Assembly: GCF_008247605.1 (NCBI RefSeq)
Contig: NZ_CP043420.1
Span: 1,674,001 to 1,738,000, forward strand
Direction: 5' to 3'
Origin: Kushneria phosphatilytica
GTDB taxonomy: Bacteria > Pseudomonadota > Gammaproteobacteria > Pseudomonadales > Halomonadaceae
Length of the DNA stretch: 64,000 bases
Positions 1 to 10,030 of the stretch are shown one piece after another. Numbering within the stretch: position 1 is the first letter of the stretch; the number at the start of each line of letters is the position of its first letter. The notes beneath the pieces are model-generated. The model searched no databases and was not told where the DNA came from. It worked only from the letters and a program-made list of their open reading frames with translations. A program made the translations under genes and the position numbers.

Positions 1-421
1 AGCCATAGCGAAGATTGATCGCAGGGTCGGTCAGATCATCTTCAGGGCGACCAATTTCCTGTTTCCAGAAAGGCATGACCTGCATAAGGCCGACTGCCCC
101 GGCCGGCGATACTGCTTGTGACCTGAAGCGGCTTTCGACTTCGATGAGTGCAAGTACCAGCTGAGGGTCGAGATGATTCTGATGGGCCTGGTTGACGAGT
201 TGTTCGAGTAACTTCAGCCGCTGTCGTGAATCCGGCAGAAAATCGGCCAGCCGATGTTGCATGTCCATCAGCCAGACCGTGGCCGCATAATGATCACGAA
301 AGCCATGGTCTCTGACCATGGCGTGTTCGAGTGTCCTGAGCAGTGCCTCGGGAATTTCGGCGGGCGGATGGGCGGCAGCCATACCTTGTCCGGGTAGCAG
401 CAGCGCGGCAGTCAACCCCAC
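1..421 (-). CDS. Lytic transglycosylase, SLT domain (partial, C-terminus outside window)
   Basis: The minus-strand reading continues past base 1. It contains the start of a soluble-lytic-transglycosylase catalytic core: residues around ALIEVESRFRSQAVSP carry the catalytic Glu (ES motif), followed by GAVGLMQVMP, the conserved GLMQ(V/I)MP of the family. Such enzymes cleave the MurNAc-GlcNAc bond of peptidoglycan in the periplasm. The start is not certain. ATG at 382 gives no signal peptide, while GTG at 421 adds a hydrophobic stretch (VGLTAALLLPGQG) that would serve as one; I used the latter. It follows proS by 13 bases on the same strand, so co-transcription is likely. Confidence is high for the domain and low for the start. 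Confidence 0.8.
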   Translation of the reverse strand, partial: MGLTAALLLPGQGMAAAHPPAEIPEALLRTLEHAMVRDHGFRDHYAATVWLMDMQHRLADFLPDSRQRLKLLEQLVNQAHQNHLDPQLVLALIEVESRFRSQAVSPAGAVGLMQVMPFWKQEIGRPEDDLTDPAINLRYG

Positions 422-434
422 TGCTGCTGAATGA

Positions 435-2144
435 TCAGAGACCCAGCTTCGCGCGTAGCATTTCCACCACACCCTTGCGCGGGACCATGGTAACGTCATC
501 GTCCTGGCGTCCCTTGTATTCAAGTTCATCGTTATTCAGACCCCGATCACCAATCACGATTCGGTGCGGAATCCCGATCAGTTCGAGATCGGCGAATTTT
601 ACTCCCGGGCGCTCATCCCGGTCATCCAGCAGCACTTCAAAACCCGCTTCGGTCAGTGTCTCGTAGAGACGCTCGGCCTCGTTTCGCACCGCTTCCGACT
701 TGTGGGCGTTCATGGGGACCAGGGCGATCTGGTAGGGCGCCAGAGGGGCAGGCCAGGTAATGCCGCGTTCGTCATGATGTTGCTCGATGGCAGCAGCCAC
801 GACCCGGGTTACGCCAATGCCGTAGCAGCCCATCAGCAGTGGTACCGCGCGCCCGTTTTCATCCAGCACGGTGGCATTCATCGCCTCCGAGTATTTGGTG
901 CCGAGCTGAAAGACATGACCGACTTCAATGCCGCGAGCCACGGCGAGTGTTCCCTGACCATCCGGAGAGGGATCGCCTTCCACGACATTGCGGATATCGG
1001 CTACTTTCGGTATTGGCAGATCACGCTCCCAGTTGATCCCGAACCAGTGTTGACCGTCGATATTCGCGCCAGCGCCAAAGTCGCTCATCATGGCGACACT
1101 GCGATCGATCACGATTGGCATATCAAGCCCGACAGGTCCCAGGGAGCCGGGGCCGGCGCCTACTGCGGCGCGGATTTCGGACTCATCGGCCATGGTCAGA
1201 GGAGTTGCCACTTCCGGCAGATGTTCAGCCTTCACCTCGTTCAGGTTATGATCGCCTCGCACCAGCAATGCCACCAGACCGCCTTCACTGCCGTGAACCA
1301 TTAGCGTCTTGATGGTTTTCTCTATCGGCAGGTCAAAACCCTCTACCAGTGCTGCAATGGTACGTACATCGGGCGTGTCCACTCGACGCAATGCCTGGGT
1401 CGGAGCCGGACGTTCCTGCTCGCGCGGGAGGGCTTCCGCCTTTTCGATATTGGCAGCGTAATCCGAGCCGGTAGAGAAAATCACGGCATCTTCCCCGGAG
1501 TCGGCCAATACCTGGAATTCATGAGAACCGGAACCGCCGATATCGCCGTTATCGGCCTGGACGGCACGAAAATCGAGCCCCAGCCGGGTAAAGATACGCG
1601 TATAGGCGTCATACATCGCCTGATAGGAGCGCTTGAGACCTGCTTCGTCGATATCGAAGGAGTAAGCATCCTTCATGATGAATTCCCGCGCACGCATAAC
1701 ACCGAAGCGAGGCCGTGTTTCATCTCGAAACTTGGTCTGGATCTGATAGAAGTTCGAAGGCAACTGGCGGTAGGAGCGGAGTTCGTTACGTACCAGATCG
1801 GTAATGACTTCCTCGTGCGTGGGGCCGTAACAGAAGTCACGCTCGTGGCGATCGCGGATGCGAAGCAGCAGATTGCCATACTGGTCCCAGCGGCCGGATT
1901 CCTGCCATAGTTCAGCTGGCTGAATGGAAGGCATCAGCACTTCCTGGGCACCGGCCCGGTCCATCTCTTCGCGGACTACCTGTTCGACCTTGTGCAGGGT
2001 GCGCAGTCCCAGTGGCAACCATGTATAGAGTCCGGAAGAAAGGCGCCGAATCATGCCAGAGCGCAACATCAGCTGGTGACTGATGATCTCGGCATCGGCC
2101 GGGGTTTCCTTGAGGGTTGAAAGCAGTAATTGACTGGCGCGCAT
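435..2144 (-). CDS. proS: Prolyl-tRNA synthetase
   Basis: The 569-residue product matches the length of the bacterial-type ProRS (E. coli about 572). It charges tRNA-Pro in the cytosol. The N-terminus ([15 protein letters not shown], then [12 protein letters not shown]) and class II motif 2 ([25 protein letters not shown]) are clear. The middle of the protein is the ProRS insertion (editing) domain, and the C-terminal anticodon-binding domain ends KLGL. The start ATG at 2144 matches the family N-terminus. Two tRNA-Pro genes occur elsewhere in this window (15735 and 58528). No odd features. Confidence 0.97.
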   Translation of the reverse strand: MRASQLLLSTLKETPADAEIISHQLMLRSGMIRRLSSGLYTWLPLGLRTLHKVEQVVREEMDRAGAQEVLMPSIQPAELWQESGRWDQYGNLLLRIRDRHERDFCYGPTHEEVITDLVRNELRSYRQLPSNFYQIQTKFRDETRPRFGVMRAREFIMKDAYSFDIDEAGLKRSYQAMYDAYTRIFTRLGLDFRAVQADNGDIGGSGSHEFQVLADSGEDAVIFSTGSDYAANIEKAEALPREQERPAPTQALRRVDTPDVRTIAALVEGFDLPIEKTIKTLMVHGSEGGLVALLVRGDHNLNEVKAEHLPEVATPLTMADESEIRAAVGAGPGSLGPVGLDMPIVIDRSVAMMSDFGAGANIDGQHWFGINWERDLPIPKVADIRNVVEGDPSPDGQGTLAVARGIEVGHVFQLGTKYSEAMNATVLDENGRAVPLLMGCYGIGVTRVVAAAIEQHHDERGITWPAPLAPYQIALVPMNAHKSEAVRNEAERLYETLTEAGFEVLLDDRDERPGVKFADLELIGIPHRIVIGDRGLNNDELEYKGRQDDDVTMVPRKGVVEMLRAKLGL

Positions 2145-2256
2145 GGATCCGCAAATTCCCCGAGTTGATAAAGAGGTGATGGCTGGTGAATCGTTGTCGA
2201 CTGGAATGTATTAAGGGTTATTGTACGGTCAAGCGCCAATATCCGGCAAAGTACAG

Positions 2257-2276
2257 CCCGCTCGGATTTGAGCGGG
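2257..2276 (-). terminator. Probable terminator between ABC transporter and proS
   Basis: Perfect 7-bp stem CCCGCTC/GAGCGGG with a 6-base loop, placed just after the stop of the ABC gene on the minus strand. The U-tract is weak, so termination may be partial. Confidence 0.5.
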
Positions 2277-2290
2277 TCTGGAGAATGGCG

Positions 2291-4063
2291 TTATTCGACT
2301 TCGATCGGACTCATCTCGATTTGCTGATATCGATGCTCGCCCTTTACATGAATGAAGGATAACCGTTGTTGATGCCAGTCGCTCAGTGAGTCGCGATGCG
2401 CCACACTGATCAGGGTCGTATGGGGCAGCTCTCGCGTCAGGGTGGCATAGAGGTGGCGTTCGGTAACCAGATCGAGAGCTGACGTGGCTTCATCAAGCAC
2501 CAGCCAACGCGGTCGATGGAGCAGGGCCCGGGCCATCGCCAGTCGCTGCTGTTCACCGGGTGACATGACCCGGGACCAGTGACGATTCTCGTCAAGCTGT
2601 TGATCGAATTTTTCCAGACGACAGAGCGTCAGTACTTCATGCAACCTTGCTTCATCGAGCCTTTTGGCAAATTCATCGTCCCGGTGATATGGGTAGAGTA
2701 GTGCTTCACGTAGCGTGGCTATGGGCAGATAAGGTGTCTGAGGTAGAAAAAGCATATCTTTTGGCCGATGCATGGTGCCTTGCCACCATGGCCAGATCCC
2801 TGCCAGAGCTCGAATCAGTACACTTTTCCCACTACCCGAGGGGGCCTGAATCAATACCGAGTGCTGCTGATCAAGCTCCAGCTCATCGATAGTGATCAGT
2901 GGCTGCCCATCAGGAAGCCTGAGTCGGACATTGGCCAGTTGTATGGAATCCCGCTCCTCCTCGATCAAATGATGTCCCTGAGCATTGGCAACCGGCAGTA
3001 GTTCGTCCATGCGTTGATTGAAGGCGGTAAGACGGTCAACCACGGAGCGCCAACTGGCAAGCCGGGCGTAGTTGTCAACAAACCAGCTCAATGAGCTCTG
3101 AACCTGTCCGAAAGCATTGCTGATCTGCATCAGGGTACCGAGAGAAATGGCACCACTGAAATAGCGTGGGGCGGCAACGACCAATGGGAAAATGACAGCC
3201 AGCTGGTTGTAGGTCGAGGTGAAACCGATCAGCCGTTTCTGGGTGGTCATGATACGTCGGAAATTGGCCCAGATATGAGTAAAGCGTCCGCGGAGGTGCT
3301 GTTTCTCGCTTTCTTCACCGCCATAAAGCGCAATCGATTCGGAATTTTCCCGGAGTCGTGCCATATCAAAGCGCATGTCGGCTTCGACACGTTGTTGGTT
3401 GAAGTTGAGTCTGATCAGACGGCGCCCCACTCGGTGAGTCAGCCAGCTGCCGATCCCGGCATACAGGATGGCGGCCCACACCATATAACCAGGAATGTGA
3501 ATATCATATTCCGCCAGTGTCAGATTCAGGGCACCCGAGATTGACCAGAGGATGGTGATAAAGCTGATCAGGGTGACGACCGAACTCAATAGCCCAATGG
3601 AGAGATTCAGACTGGCATCGGTGAAGCGGTCGATATCCTCCGAAATGCGCTGGTCGGGGTTATCGGTGCGTTGCTCGCCCTGCTCAAGATGATAGTAGGC
3701 CTTGCCCTGGAGCCAGCGATCAAAATAGGCGTGCGTCAGCCATCGGCGCCAGCGAATCTGTAGCAGGCTGGTCAGGTAATACTGGGCAACGGCCGAGGCG
3801 ATATAGAGTCCGGCATAAAAGGAAAATTGCCCGATCAAATGCCAGAAATTACTGACATCACGGGACTGAAGGGTGTTATAGAAGGTACTGTACCAACTGT
3901 TGATCAGGACATTGAGATAGACACTTCCCAGTGCCAGGGCAACGATCAGGGCCAGTAGCCCGCGAGCACTCCATTTCTCTTCGGACTGCCAATAAGGGCG
4001 TGCCAGAGCCCAGGCGCGAGTGAGAAAGCGACGATGGTGTTGTGAGGTTACAGCGTCCGACAC
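2291..4063 (-). CDS. ABC transporter, fused membrane and ATPase domains (YddA/SbmA-BacA-like)
   Basis: One chain carries an N-terminal membrane domain of the ABC_membrane_2 / SbmA_BacA type (several TM helices over roughly the first 300 residues; WYSTFYNTLQ and NPDQRISEDIDRF are typical) and a C-terminal ATPase. ATPase motifs: Walker A APSGSGKS, Q-loop FLPQTPYLP, signature MSPGEQQRLAMARALL, Walker B WLVLDEATSAL, switch His in SVAHR. YddA-type proteins are putative exporters; relatives import peptides or, in mycobacteria, cobalamin, but the substrate cannot be read here. The open frame extends to ATG 4135, which has no ribosome site. GTG at 4063 has GGAG about 10 bases upstream and gives 590 residues, so I prefer it. 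Family assignment is sure; substrate is unknown. Confidence 0.85.
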   Translation of the reverse strand: MSDAVTSQHHRRFLTRAWALARPYWQSEEKWSARGLLALIVALALGSVYLNVLINSWYSTFYNTLQSRDVSNFWHLIGQFSFYAGLYIASAVAQYYLTSLLQIRWRRWLTHAYFDRWLQGKAYYHLEQGEQRTDNPDQRISEDIDRFTDASLNLSIGLLSSVVTLISFITILWSISGALNLTLAEYDIHIPGYMVWAAILYAGIGSWLTHRVGRRLIRLNFNQQRVEADMRFDMARLRENSESIALYGGEESEKQHLRGRFTHIWANFRRIMTTQKRLIGFTSTYNQLAVIFPLVVAAPRYFSGAISLGTLMQISNAFGQVQSSLSWFVDNYARLASWRSVVDRLTAFNQRMDELLPVANAQGHHLIEEERDSIQLANVRLRLPDGQPLITIDELELDQQHSVLIQAPSGSGKSVLIRALAGIWPWWQGTMHRPKDMLFLPQTPYLPIATLREALLYPYHRDDEFAKRLDEARLHEVLTLCRLEKFDQQLDENRHWSRVMSPGEQQRLAMARALLHRPRWLVLDEATSALDLVTERHLYATLTRELPHTTLISVAHRDSLSDWHQQRLSFIHVKGEHRYQQIEMSPIEVE

Positions 4064-4180
4064 GGATTTTGGGCTCCACTGGTGATGACCTGGTGACTCA
4101 TGGGATTGATTGTGGCGGGCAAGGTTCCTTGCCATGCGTTCGTATTGAAGGCGAAAGGACAGAACAAGGGGAGCAAAGAC

Positions 4181-4366
4181 ATGAAAGCATGGTGGATCAC
4201 GGGATGTCTGTTACTGGTACTGGGAGGATGTGTGGGGCAGGAGCCTGTCATGATTGGCAAGGATACCGATCTTAGAGTAACGCCGCCTCGGGTCAACGAT
4301 CAGGGATATGAAAACGGTACAGGTCCCTGTGTGCCGCAGCCGGTGGATAGTCGGAGAGACTGCTGA
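4181..4366 (+). CDS. Small lipoprotein, 61 aa
   Basis: Reading from ATG 4181, preceded by GGGGAG seven bases upstream, gives MKAWWITGCLLLVLGGC: a charged start, a hydrophobic core and a lipobox LGGC with the acylated Cys at residue 18. The mature part is about 44 residues, polar, with two more cysteines near the end (GPCVPQP, RRDC). No family recognised. It diverges from the ABC gene, with a small gap or overlap depending on the ABC start. Function unknown; probably an envelope-anchored peptide. Confidence 0.7.
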   Translation: MKAWWITGCLLLVLGGCVGQEPVMIGKDTDLRVTPPRVNDQGYENGTGPCVPQPVDSRRDC

Positions 4367-4510
4367 GGGCAGTATCGCTGATAATTACTGAGCCGGAAGT
4401 TGCGGTAAATTTGTTGGGTGATTGCGTGAGTCATTCTGTTAGTGATGCAGGAGATGAATTCGACGGGAGATGTCAGGCTGAGAATATTGTTTGAATAATC
4501 TTCCTGTCGG

Positions 4511-4547
4511 CAGAAAACAAAGGGGCGTGAAGATGCCTTCACGCCCC
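4511..4547 (-). terminator. Rho-independent terminator of the outer-membrane gene
   Basis: Perfect 11-bp stem GGGGCGTGAAG/CTTCACGCCCC with a 4-base loop; on the minus strand it is followed by a T-rich tract (TTTGTTTTC). It lies 52 bases after the stop of the minus-strand beta-barrel gene. Confidence 0.9.
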
Positions 4548-4599
4548 CTGGCTGCCTGACGGAGCGTTGGAGATGCTCCGCTATGGTGCAGCTAACTGC

Positions 4600-5205
4600 T
4601 TAGAACTGGACACCTACCGAAGCCATGGTGGTATCGAGTTTGAAGTCGCTGTCGAAATCGTAACGAGTATATTCGAGGCGACCGAAGAGCGGCACAGAAT
4701 CACTGAATTGATACTTCAGACCAACGCCGTAGATCGGATCGGTACCATATTCATTGGAGACATCACTGCCATCAGCAAAGTTGCCGCGGCCATTGGCCTT
4801 CCAATAGGCAGCACCAACCCGGGCATAACCGCTCAGACCATTCCAGATGGGCATTTCGCCGATGGCACTGAGGCTATAGGCCTTGGTCTTGTAACCACCA
4901 TCCTGACCATTGCCGGTGAAGCCGATCTTGCCAAAGTCGGTATAACCGATCTCGGTAGAGAACCAGTCATTGTACTTGTAGCCGATGAAGGCGTTCTGAG
5001 CCGCATCGTTGTTATCGTCGACCCGATCGCCGGCGGCACTGCTGTGGCCACCGAATTCCTGCGGGTCCCAGTCATGAGAAATGGTATTACCGGCACCGAC
5101 ACCGGAGTACAGACCACTGGAGGTGCCGTCTGCTGCGTTGGCCATCGGGGCCAGCAGCAATGATGTGGCCAGCAGCGGGGCGGTAGCGAGCGCAATACGT
5201 TTCAT
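4600..5205 (-). CDS. Outer-membrane beta-barrel protein, OmpA-like/Opa-type
   Basis: ATG 5205 has AAGGAGAT at ideal spacing and opens a clean signal peptide (MKRIALATAPLLATSLLLAPMANA, cut after ANA). The mature ~177 residues alternate polar and aromatic residues in amphipathic strands (IGYKYNDWFSTEIGYTDFG, YGVGLKYQFSDSVPLFGRLEY) and end in the outer-membrane insertion signal with a C-terminal Phe (ASVGVQF). This fits an 8-stranded barrel of the OmpA-N-terminal/OmpX superfamily. No periplasmic OmpA C-terminal domain is present. It stands alone, with its own terminator and a candidate promoter upstream. The exact role is not predictable. Confidence 0.8.
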   Translation of the reverse strand: MKRIALATAPLLATSLLLAPMANAADGTSSGLYSGVGAGNTISHDWDPQEFGGHSSAAGDRVDDNNDAAQNAFIGYKYNDWFSTEIGYTDFGKIGFTGNGQDGGYKTKAYSLSAIGEMPIWNGLSGYARVGAAYWKANGRGNFADGSDVSNEYGTDPIYGVGLKYQFSDSVPLFGRLEYTRYDFDSDFKLDTTMASVGVQF

Positions 5206-5319
5206 TGATGATCTCCTTGCCATGATTCTACAAGACCGGCGTCCTGCCATGAGAAACATTGCGTTTGTGTGAACAGCGTTTCAAAACCATTTTTTAACAC
5301 TGTTTTCCTCTGCACGTAA

Positions 5320-5349
5320 AGTATAGAAGGGTGCTCTTTCGTTTGTGAA
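5320..5349 (-). promoter_or_regulatory. Candidate sigma-70 promoter for the outer-membrane gene
   Basis: On the minus strand TTCACA and TATACT are separated by 18 bases, about 115 bases upstream of the start codon. The implied leader of about 100 nt is AT-rich. Sequence match only. Confidence 0.4.
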
Positions 5350-5499
5350 GCAAGAGCTTTGTGACATTGCAATGAGCCGATGTATGCATTGTCGACGTTG
5401 CAGAGGTCGTCGGTAACAGGGGCGACGGTTAGAATGGCCCTGATCAATGATGCCCGGACTGTGATGTCCAGGCTGTGGTGCCATAGACAGGACGAGCCG

Positions 5500-6120
5500 A
5501 TGAGTGAAGAAGTACCCCTGCCCGCAAGTCTGCTGGATTTTCTACCGTGCCGGACTCCCGATAGCTGGGTCCGCGAAGCGCTTGAACAGGAGCGGGTATT
5601 ACTGATTGATCATGCGCAGTGTGAGAAGAAGGCAGCCTCCACGGCCATGAACCTGATGTTTCGTTATGTGGACCATGCCGATCTTCTGACCAAGATGTCC
5701 CAGCTGGCCCGGGAAGAGTTGCTGCATTTCGAGCAGGTAGTGACATTGATGCGTCAGCGCGGAGTGCGCTATGAACATATCGGCGCGTCTCGATATGCCG
5801 AAGGGCTGCGCCAGCATATGCGCCGTGATGAACCCGGGCGGTTGATTGATCTGCTCATTATTGGCGCTTATATCGAGGCACGCTCTTGTGAACGTTTCGC
5901 TGCGCTGATTCCCTGGCTGGATGACGAGCTGGCGCGTTTCTATCGCACTCTGGTCAAATCGGAAGGGCGGCACTTCGAAGACTATCTGACACTCGCTGAA
6001 CAGTATGCGGCTGCCCCGGTCGACGATCGAATTGCCTTTTTTGCGGAACGCGAGCGTGAGTTGATCGAATCGGAAGATCGTGAATTCCGTTTCCACAGTG
6101 GTGTGCCTGTGCATGCCTGA
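5500..6120 (+). CDS. miaE: tRNA 2-methylthio-N6-isopentenyladenosine hydroxylase
   Basis: MiaE is a diiron monooxygenase that hydroxylates the ms2i6A modification at tRNA position 37, using O2. Visible diiron ligands include the Glu of HAQCEKKAAS, the ExxH of AREELLHFEQ, a Glu in IEARSCERF and the ExxH of EGRHFEDY, spaced as in a ferritin-like four-helix bundle. The frame is open from 5380, but the family N-terminus (LLDFLPCRTPDSWV) and an AGGA eight bases upstream support ATG 5500, giving 206 residues. The following SARP-type regulator starts 31 bases downstream on the same strand and may be co-transcribed. Confidence 0.92.
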   Translation: MSEEVPLPASLLDFLPCRTPDSWVREALEQERVLLIDHAQCEKKAASTAMNLMFRYVDHADLLTKMSQLAREELLHFEQVVTLMRQRGVRYEHIGASRYAEGLRQHMRRDEPGRLIDLLIIGAYIEARSCERFAALIPWLDDELARFYRTLVKSEGRHFEDYLTLAEQYAAAPVDDRIAFFAERERELIESEDREFRFHSGVPVHA

Positions 6121-6151
6121 CAGGCGGTGGCCGATTGGCAGAGAGAGTGAC

Positions 6152-9100
6152 ATGACGATATCCGCTTCTTCGGGCTCGCTGCGTTTTATGCTGTTGGGTA
6201 CGGCGACCGAGGTAGAGAAAGCCGGAGAATCAGCGCAGTTTCGTTATGACAAGGTGCGTGGGTTGCTGCTTTATCTGCTGCTGCAGCCTACGCCGATCAA
6301 TCGAGTCGAGCTGGCAGAGCTGTTATGGCCCGGACAACAGCCCGCCAGTGCCCGAAATAATTTACGCCATGCCCTGCATAGCCTTCGTCAGACGCTGGGT
6401 ACCGAGTTTGACAGCCGGTTACACGGTGGGCGCAAAAGTATTCGGTTGGATATCCCCGATTGCTGGTGGATTGATACGGCAGCACTCGAGTCACTGCTTG
6501 ATCATCCTCCTACCATTGCGCGCTTGACCGAGGTGCTCAGGCTCTATCGTGGAGAGCTGGCAGAGGGACTTCGGTTGAGGCAGTGTGCCGAATTCCATGC
6601 CTGGCTATTGCACCAGCAACAGTACTGGCGTCAGCGGGTACTGACCTTTGCCGAACGTGTATTGGAAAGTCAGCAGGAGTTATCACTCGATCAGCTCGGA
6701 CAACTGGTTGAGCGCTTTGGTGATCATACGCCTTTCTATCAGCCACTGATTCGCCAGCTGATGGCGCAGGGACGTGAGTCAACAGCACAAGGATATTACG
6801 ATACCCATCTGCAGCGGCTGTCATTGTTGGGCCGCCAACCACCTGCGACGCTGACGAATCCTGGCGTGACTCTGCATCGAGCCGATCAGGGTGAAGTCTC
6901 TTCGATTGACTCACGCCTACTCGATAACGCGCCTCCCGAAGCGGGTGATATCCCCCATGAAACAGAGTTGGATCACCGTCAGGTATCGGTATTGGCGATA
7001 CGTCTGGCGCTAAGGGATGCAGAGGTTGTCAGTCCCCGCTGGGAGCGAGATGTACTGCTGCTGCTGCGCAATATGATGGGATGGCTCGAACAACGTTGCC
7101 GTGCTCTTGGTGGTTACTGGATTCGCGGCAACACTGCAGGTATCGGCATGGCATGTTTCGGCACCCATGGTGCTGCTCATCAACTGATGGAACTGGTAGC
7201 CCTTTACGAGCACTGTCGACGCGATCTGAGGGCCAGGGTGAGAGAGTACTGGCCGGCGGATAACGTACCACTACCGATTTTCGATCTGTCGGCCGGGCTG
7301 CATAGCGGGCGCGTGGTATATATGCCAGAACGTCGGTTGATCGATCCACTGGGACAGGTTACCCAGCCGGCTATTGAATTGTTGTATGCCGCGCAGCAAG
7401 GAGAACTGGTGCTTTCCCGGCTGGCCAGTCAGCACATGCCGCCGGCAATCGATCTCCTGCCGCGGCTTCAGGTGCGTACCGTGGCACTGGATGACGAGGT
7501 CAAGCTTCATGCACTGAAGCTCTCCGAAACGACAAGTATCGATACACCTTTTCTGGAATTGTACTGCCGGGATCGTGAGCGTCATGAACTTCATGAGGCG
7601 CTTGCGCGAGTCGAGCTTGGTGTACGGCAGAATGTACTGATTCGCGGTGAGACCGGCATGGGCAAGAGTGCGCTCATGGTGGACTTCAGACAGATCGAAC
7701 GCAGTCATCATGTCGAACTTTTCTGGTTGGCGACAACACGGCTCTCCCTTCAGGAACCTTATTCCCTGATTACGTCACTACTCCGCTGGCGTTTGAACGA
7801 TACGCTTGAAGCAGGGGGGCTTGATCGCTGGATGAATGAGCATCTCACCGGCTGGTGGGACGAAGGGCGGCGAGCACGGTTGCGCATCATGCTCATGCCG
7901 GATCCACATGAATCCTGTGATTACAGCAGTGAAGCGCTGGAGCTGATGAGCCGTCTCGTATTGGCCCTGCTCACCATCGCCCCACAACGTACCCTGATCA
8001 TGATGATTGATGATCTCCAATGGCTGGATGAGGCATCAAAACAGGTGTTAAGCCGGGTGCAGACACGCTTGCCAATCAATGCCCGGGTTATGCTGGTAGC
8101 AAGTCAGAATACACATGATCCGCTGGCAATGCGGTTGGGCTGGGATCGTCAGCTCACCCTGCAGCCGCTGGATGAAGCCCAGAGCCAGGCGATTCTGTTG
8201 CGTCTGACCCAGGTGTTTGGTCTCAACCTGGATGCGGAATCGTCACGGCGTCTGATTGAACGCAGCGGAGGCGTTCCGCTTTATCTTTGCGAGCTTTGCC
8301 GATGGTTGGCCTATGATCGTGATGCCGGGCGTCCGCAGCAACTGGAGGAACTGCCTGGAGGATTACATGGCTTGTTGTCGGGGCGGATCGATCAGCTTGA
8401 TGCCTATCGACGGGTTGCTCATATCGCAGCAGTGCTGGGAGTACAGTTTCGCCTCGATATCCTGCGAGACTGCCTGAAACCCGCCGATCCCGTGTTTCTG
8501 CGCGAAGGCATTGAACGCATGCAGCGTCTTGAAATCATCATGGCTTGTCCTGCTGACAGGGAGTTTGACTATCGCTTTACGCATCAACTGTTGCAGGAAG
8601 TCGCTTATTTCAATTGCCCCGCTGAAACACGACGAGAAACGCATCGTCATCTGGTCGGGTATCTTGAGCAGCATCAGCCTGCCTGGCTGAGTCGGCATCC
8701 GGGCTATTTTGCGCTTCATTTGCAGCATAGTGGCGCCTGCCAGCGGGCGGTTCGCTACTATATGCTGGCCGCGCGTGAAGCGCTGGCGCGAGCCGCCTTC
8801 GGCATGGCGCTACGCATGACCGAGCGGGGGTTGGAATGCCTGACAGATAGAGCCATTCCGGAGCATCGTCTGACACTGTTGATGTTGCGCGCCAGAATCG
8901 GGTTTGCGCTTGAGGGACATGTGTCAAGTATTGCCGAGCATAGCCTGGTCGAAGCGCGCCGACGCATCGAGATAGCAGGTACCCTGGCAGATATGGAAGA
9001 TCCGGAGCAGGGATTCATGATCTGCTGGGGATTATGGATGATCTTCAGTGCCAGATTACGCCTGAAAAGCGGACATAACATGCTCGCCCATTTGCAGAAT

Positions 9101-10003
9101 CTGTCAGCTCAACTCGATCATCCGCAATATCGATATCTGACTGAATATGCTCAGGGTTATCTCGACTATTGGGGGGGACGGCTGCATCAGGCCAGTCGTC
9201 GTTTCAAATCACTGGATCTGCTGCATCAGCTATCGATTCCTGATGAACTGCCCTGGAGTGAGCACCCACGGGCCTGTGCATGCGCCTACCGTGCCATGAC
9301 CTGCTGCATGCTGGGCGATTATCAGCAGGCCATGCTCTGGATCGAGTCCGCGGTACGTTTGGCAGAGTCTCTGGGGCATCCCCGAACCCGTGCGCTGATT
9401 CTGATCCGAGCCGCCGTGCTGTATCGTCATCTGGGTATGGCCGACGAAGCGCGGGCGCGGGCCAATGAAGTCATGATGCTGACAGACCAGGATGAAACCG
9501 TGCTATGGCGACAGCATGCCTGTTGCATTCTTGAATGGTGCCGTATTCTGCACGGTGAGCAGAGCAGTGTGGATTTACTGGAATCGGCAATGCGTGGGAT
9601 TTCAGTGCAGGTCGGCCATGAAGTGCCCGATCATCCCATCATCTGGTATATCGAAGGTTGTCTGATGCTGGGTGAAGGCCGGCGGGCGGCGAATTATCTG
9701 GAACGCCATCTGAAAGCGGCCCGGGAGAATGACCTGCTTTATCTCACCGAGCTGCTATTGCTCTCGGCGAGGATGAATCAACAGCAGCAGGGGCCTCTCG
9801 AGCAGACCACGTGGCTGCTTGATCAGGCCATGAAGTCTGCACGTCGGCATGGATCGCTGCACTGCGAACTGATGACGCTGGAGTGGCGCATCCGGCTTGA
9901 AGGAAAAAAGCGATGGGGATCGATTCTAAGCGAGCGACTGAAGGCGCTTGGACCAAGAGATCGGGCAGTCTCCGAACGTTGGCGGCTGGCACTTGATGGA
10001 TAA
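6152..10003 (+). CDS. Giant SARP-type regulator: winged helix, BTAD, cyclase-like domain, AAA ATPase, TPR-like tail
   Basis: The 1283-residue protein begins at ATG 6152 after GAGAG. Order of parts: about residues 8-95 an OmpR/SARP winged-helix DNA-binding domain (VELAELLWPGQ, NNLRHALHSLRQTLG); about 120-230 a bacterial transcriptional activator domain (LYRGELAEGL, FHAWLLHQQQYWRQRVL); about 275-445 a class III nucleotide-cyclase-like domain (QVSVLAIRL, AGLHSGRVVYM) whose metal Asp positions appear to be lost; about 490-760 a STAND/AAA ATPase with Walker A GETGMGKS and Walker B LIMMIDDLQWLDE; the rest is helical and TPR-like (about 870-1283). The likely role is ATP-gated transcription activation in response to an unknown signal. 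The target is unknown; miaE upstream is one candidate neighbour. Confidence 0.85.
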   Translation: MTISASSGSLRFMLLGTATEVEKAGESAQFRYDKVRGLLLYLLLQPTPINRVELAELLWPGQQPASARNNLRHALHSLRQTLGTEFDSRLHGGRKSIRLDIPDCWWIDTAALESLLDHPPTIARLTEVLRLYRGELAEGLRLRQCAEFHAWLLHQQQYWRQRVLTFAERVLESQQELSLDQLGQLVERFGDHTPFYQPLIRQLMAQGRESTAQGYYDTHLQRLSLLGRQPPATLTNPGVTLHRADQGEVSSIDSRLLDNAPPEAGDIPHETELDHRQVSVLAIRLALRDAEVVSPRWERDVLLLLRNMMGWLEQRCRALGGYWIRGNTAGIGMACFGTHGAAHQLMELVALYEHCRRDLRARVREYWPADNVPLPIFDLSAGLHSGRVVYMPERRLIDPLGQVTQPAIELLYAAQQGELVLSRLASQHMPPAIDLLPRLQVRTVALDDEVKLHALKLSETTSIDTPFLELYCRDRERHELHEALARVELGVRQNVLIRGETGMGKSALMVDFRQIERSHHVELFWLATTRLSLQEPYSLITSLLRWRLNDTLEAGGLDRWMNEHLTGWWDEGRRARLRIMLMPDPHESCDYSSEALELMSRLVLALLTIAPQRTLIMMIDDLQWLDEASKQVLSRVQTRLPINARVMLVASQNTHDPLAMRLGWDRQLTLQPLDEAQSQAILLRLTQVFGLNLDAESSRRLIERSGGVPLYLCELCRWLAYDRDAGRPQQLEELPGGLHGLLSGRIDQLDAYRRVAHIAAVLGVQFRLDILRDCLKPADPVFLREGIERMQRLEIIMACPADREFDYRFTHQLLQEVAYFNCPAETRRETHRHLVGYLEQHQPAWLSRHPGYFALHLQHSGACQRAVRYYMLAAREALARAAFGMALRMTERGLECLTDRAIPEHRLTLLMLRARIGFALEGHVSSIAEHSLVEARRRIEIAGTLADMEDPEQGFMICWGLWMIFSARLRLKSGHNMLAHLQNLSAQLDHPQYRYLTEYAQGYLDYWGGRLHQASRRFKSLDLLHQLSIPDELPWSEHPRACACAYRAMTCCMLGDYQQAMLWIESAVRLAESLGHPRTRALILIRAAVLYRHLGMADEARARANEVMMLTDQDETVLWRQHACCILEWCRILHGEQSSVDLLESAMRGISVQVGHEVPDHPIIWYIEGCLMLGEGRRAANYLERHLKAARENDLLYLTELLLLSARMNQQQQGPLEQTTWLLDQAMKSARRHGSLHCELMTLEWRIRLEGKKRWGSILSERLKALGPRDRAVSERWRLALDG

Positions 10004-10030
10004 GTGTTGCTGGAGGCGTGGCGGCTCAAA

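Noticed and set aside
5380..5499. N-terminal extension of MiaE
   Set aside because: The extra 40 residues are not family-like and the AGGA-spaced ATG at 5500 gives the expected start.
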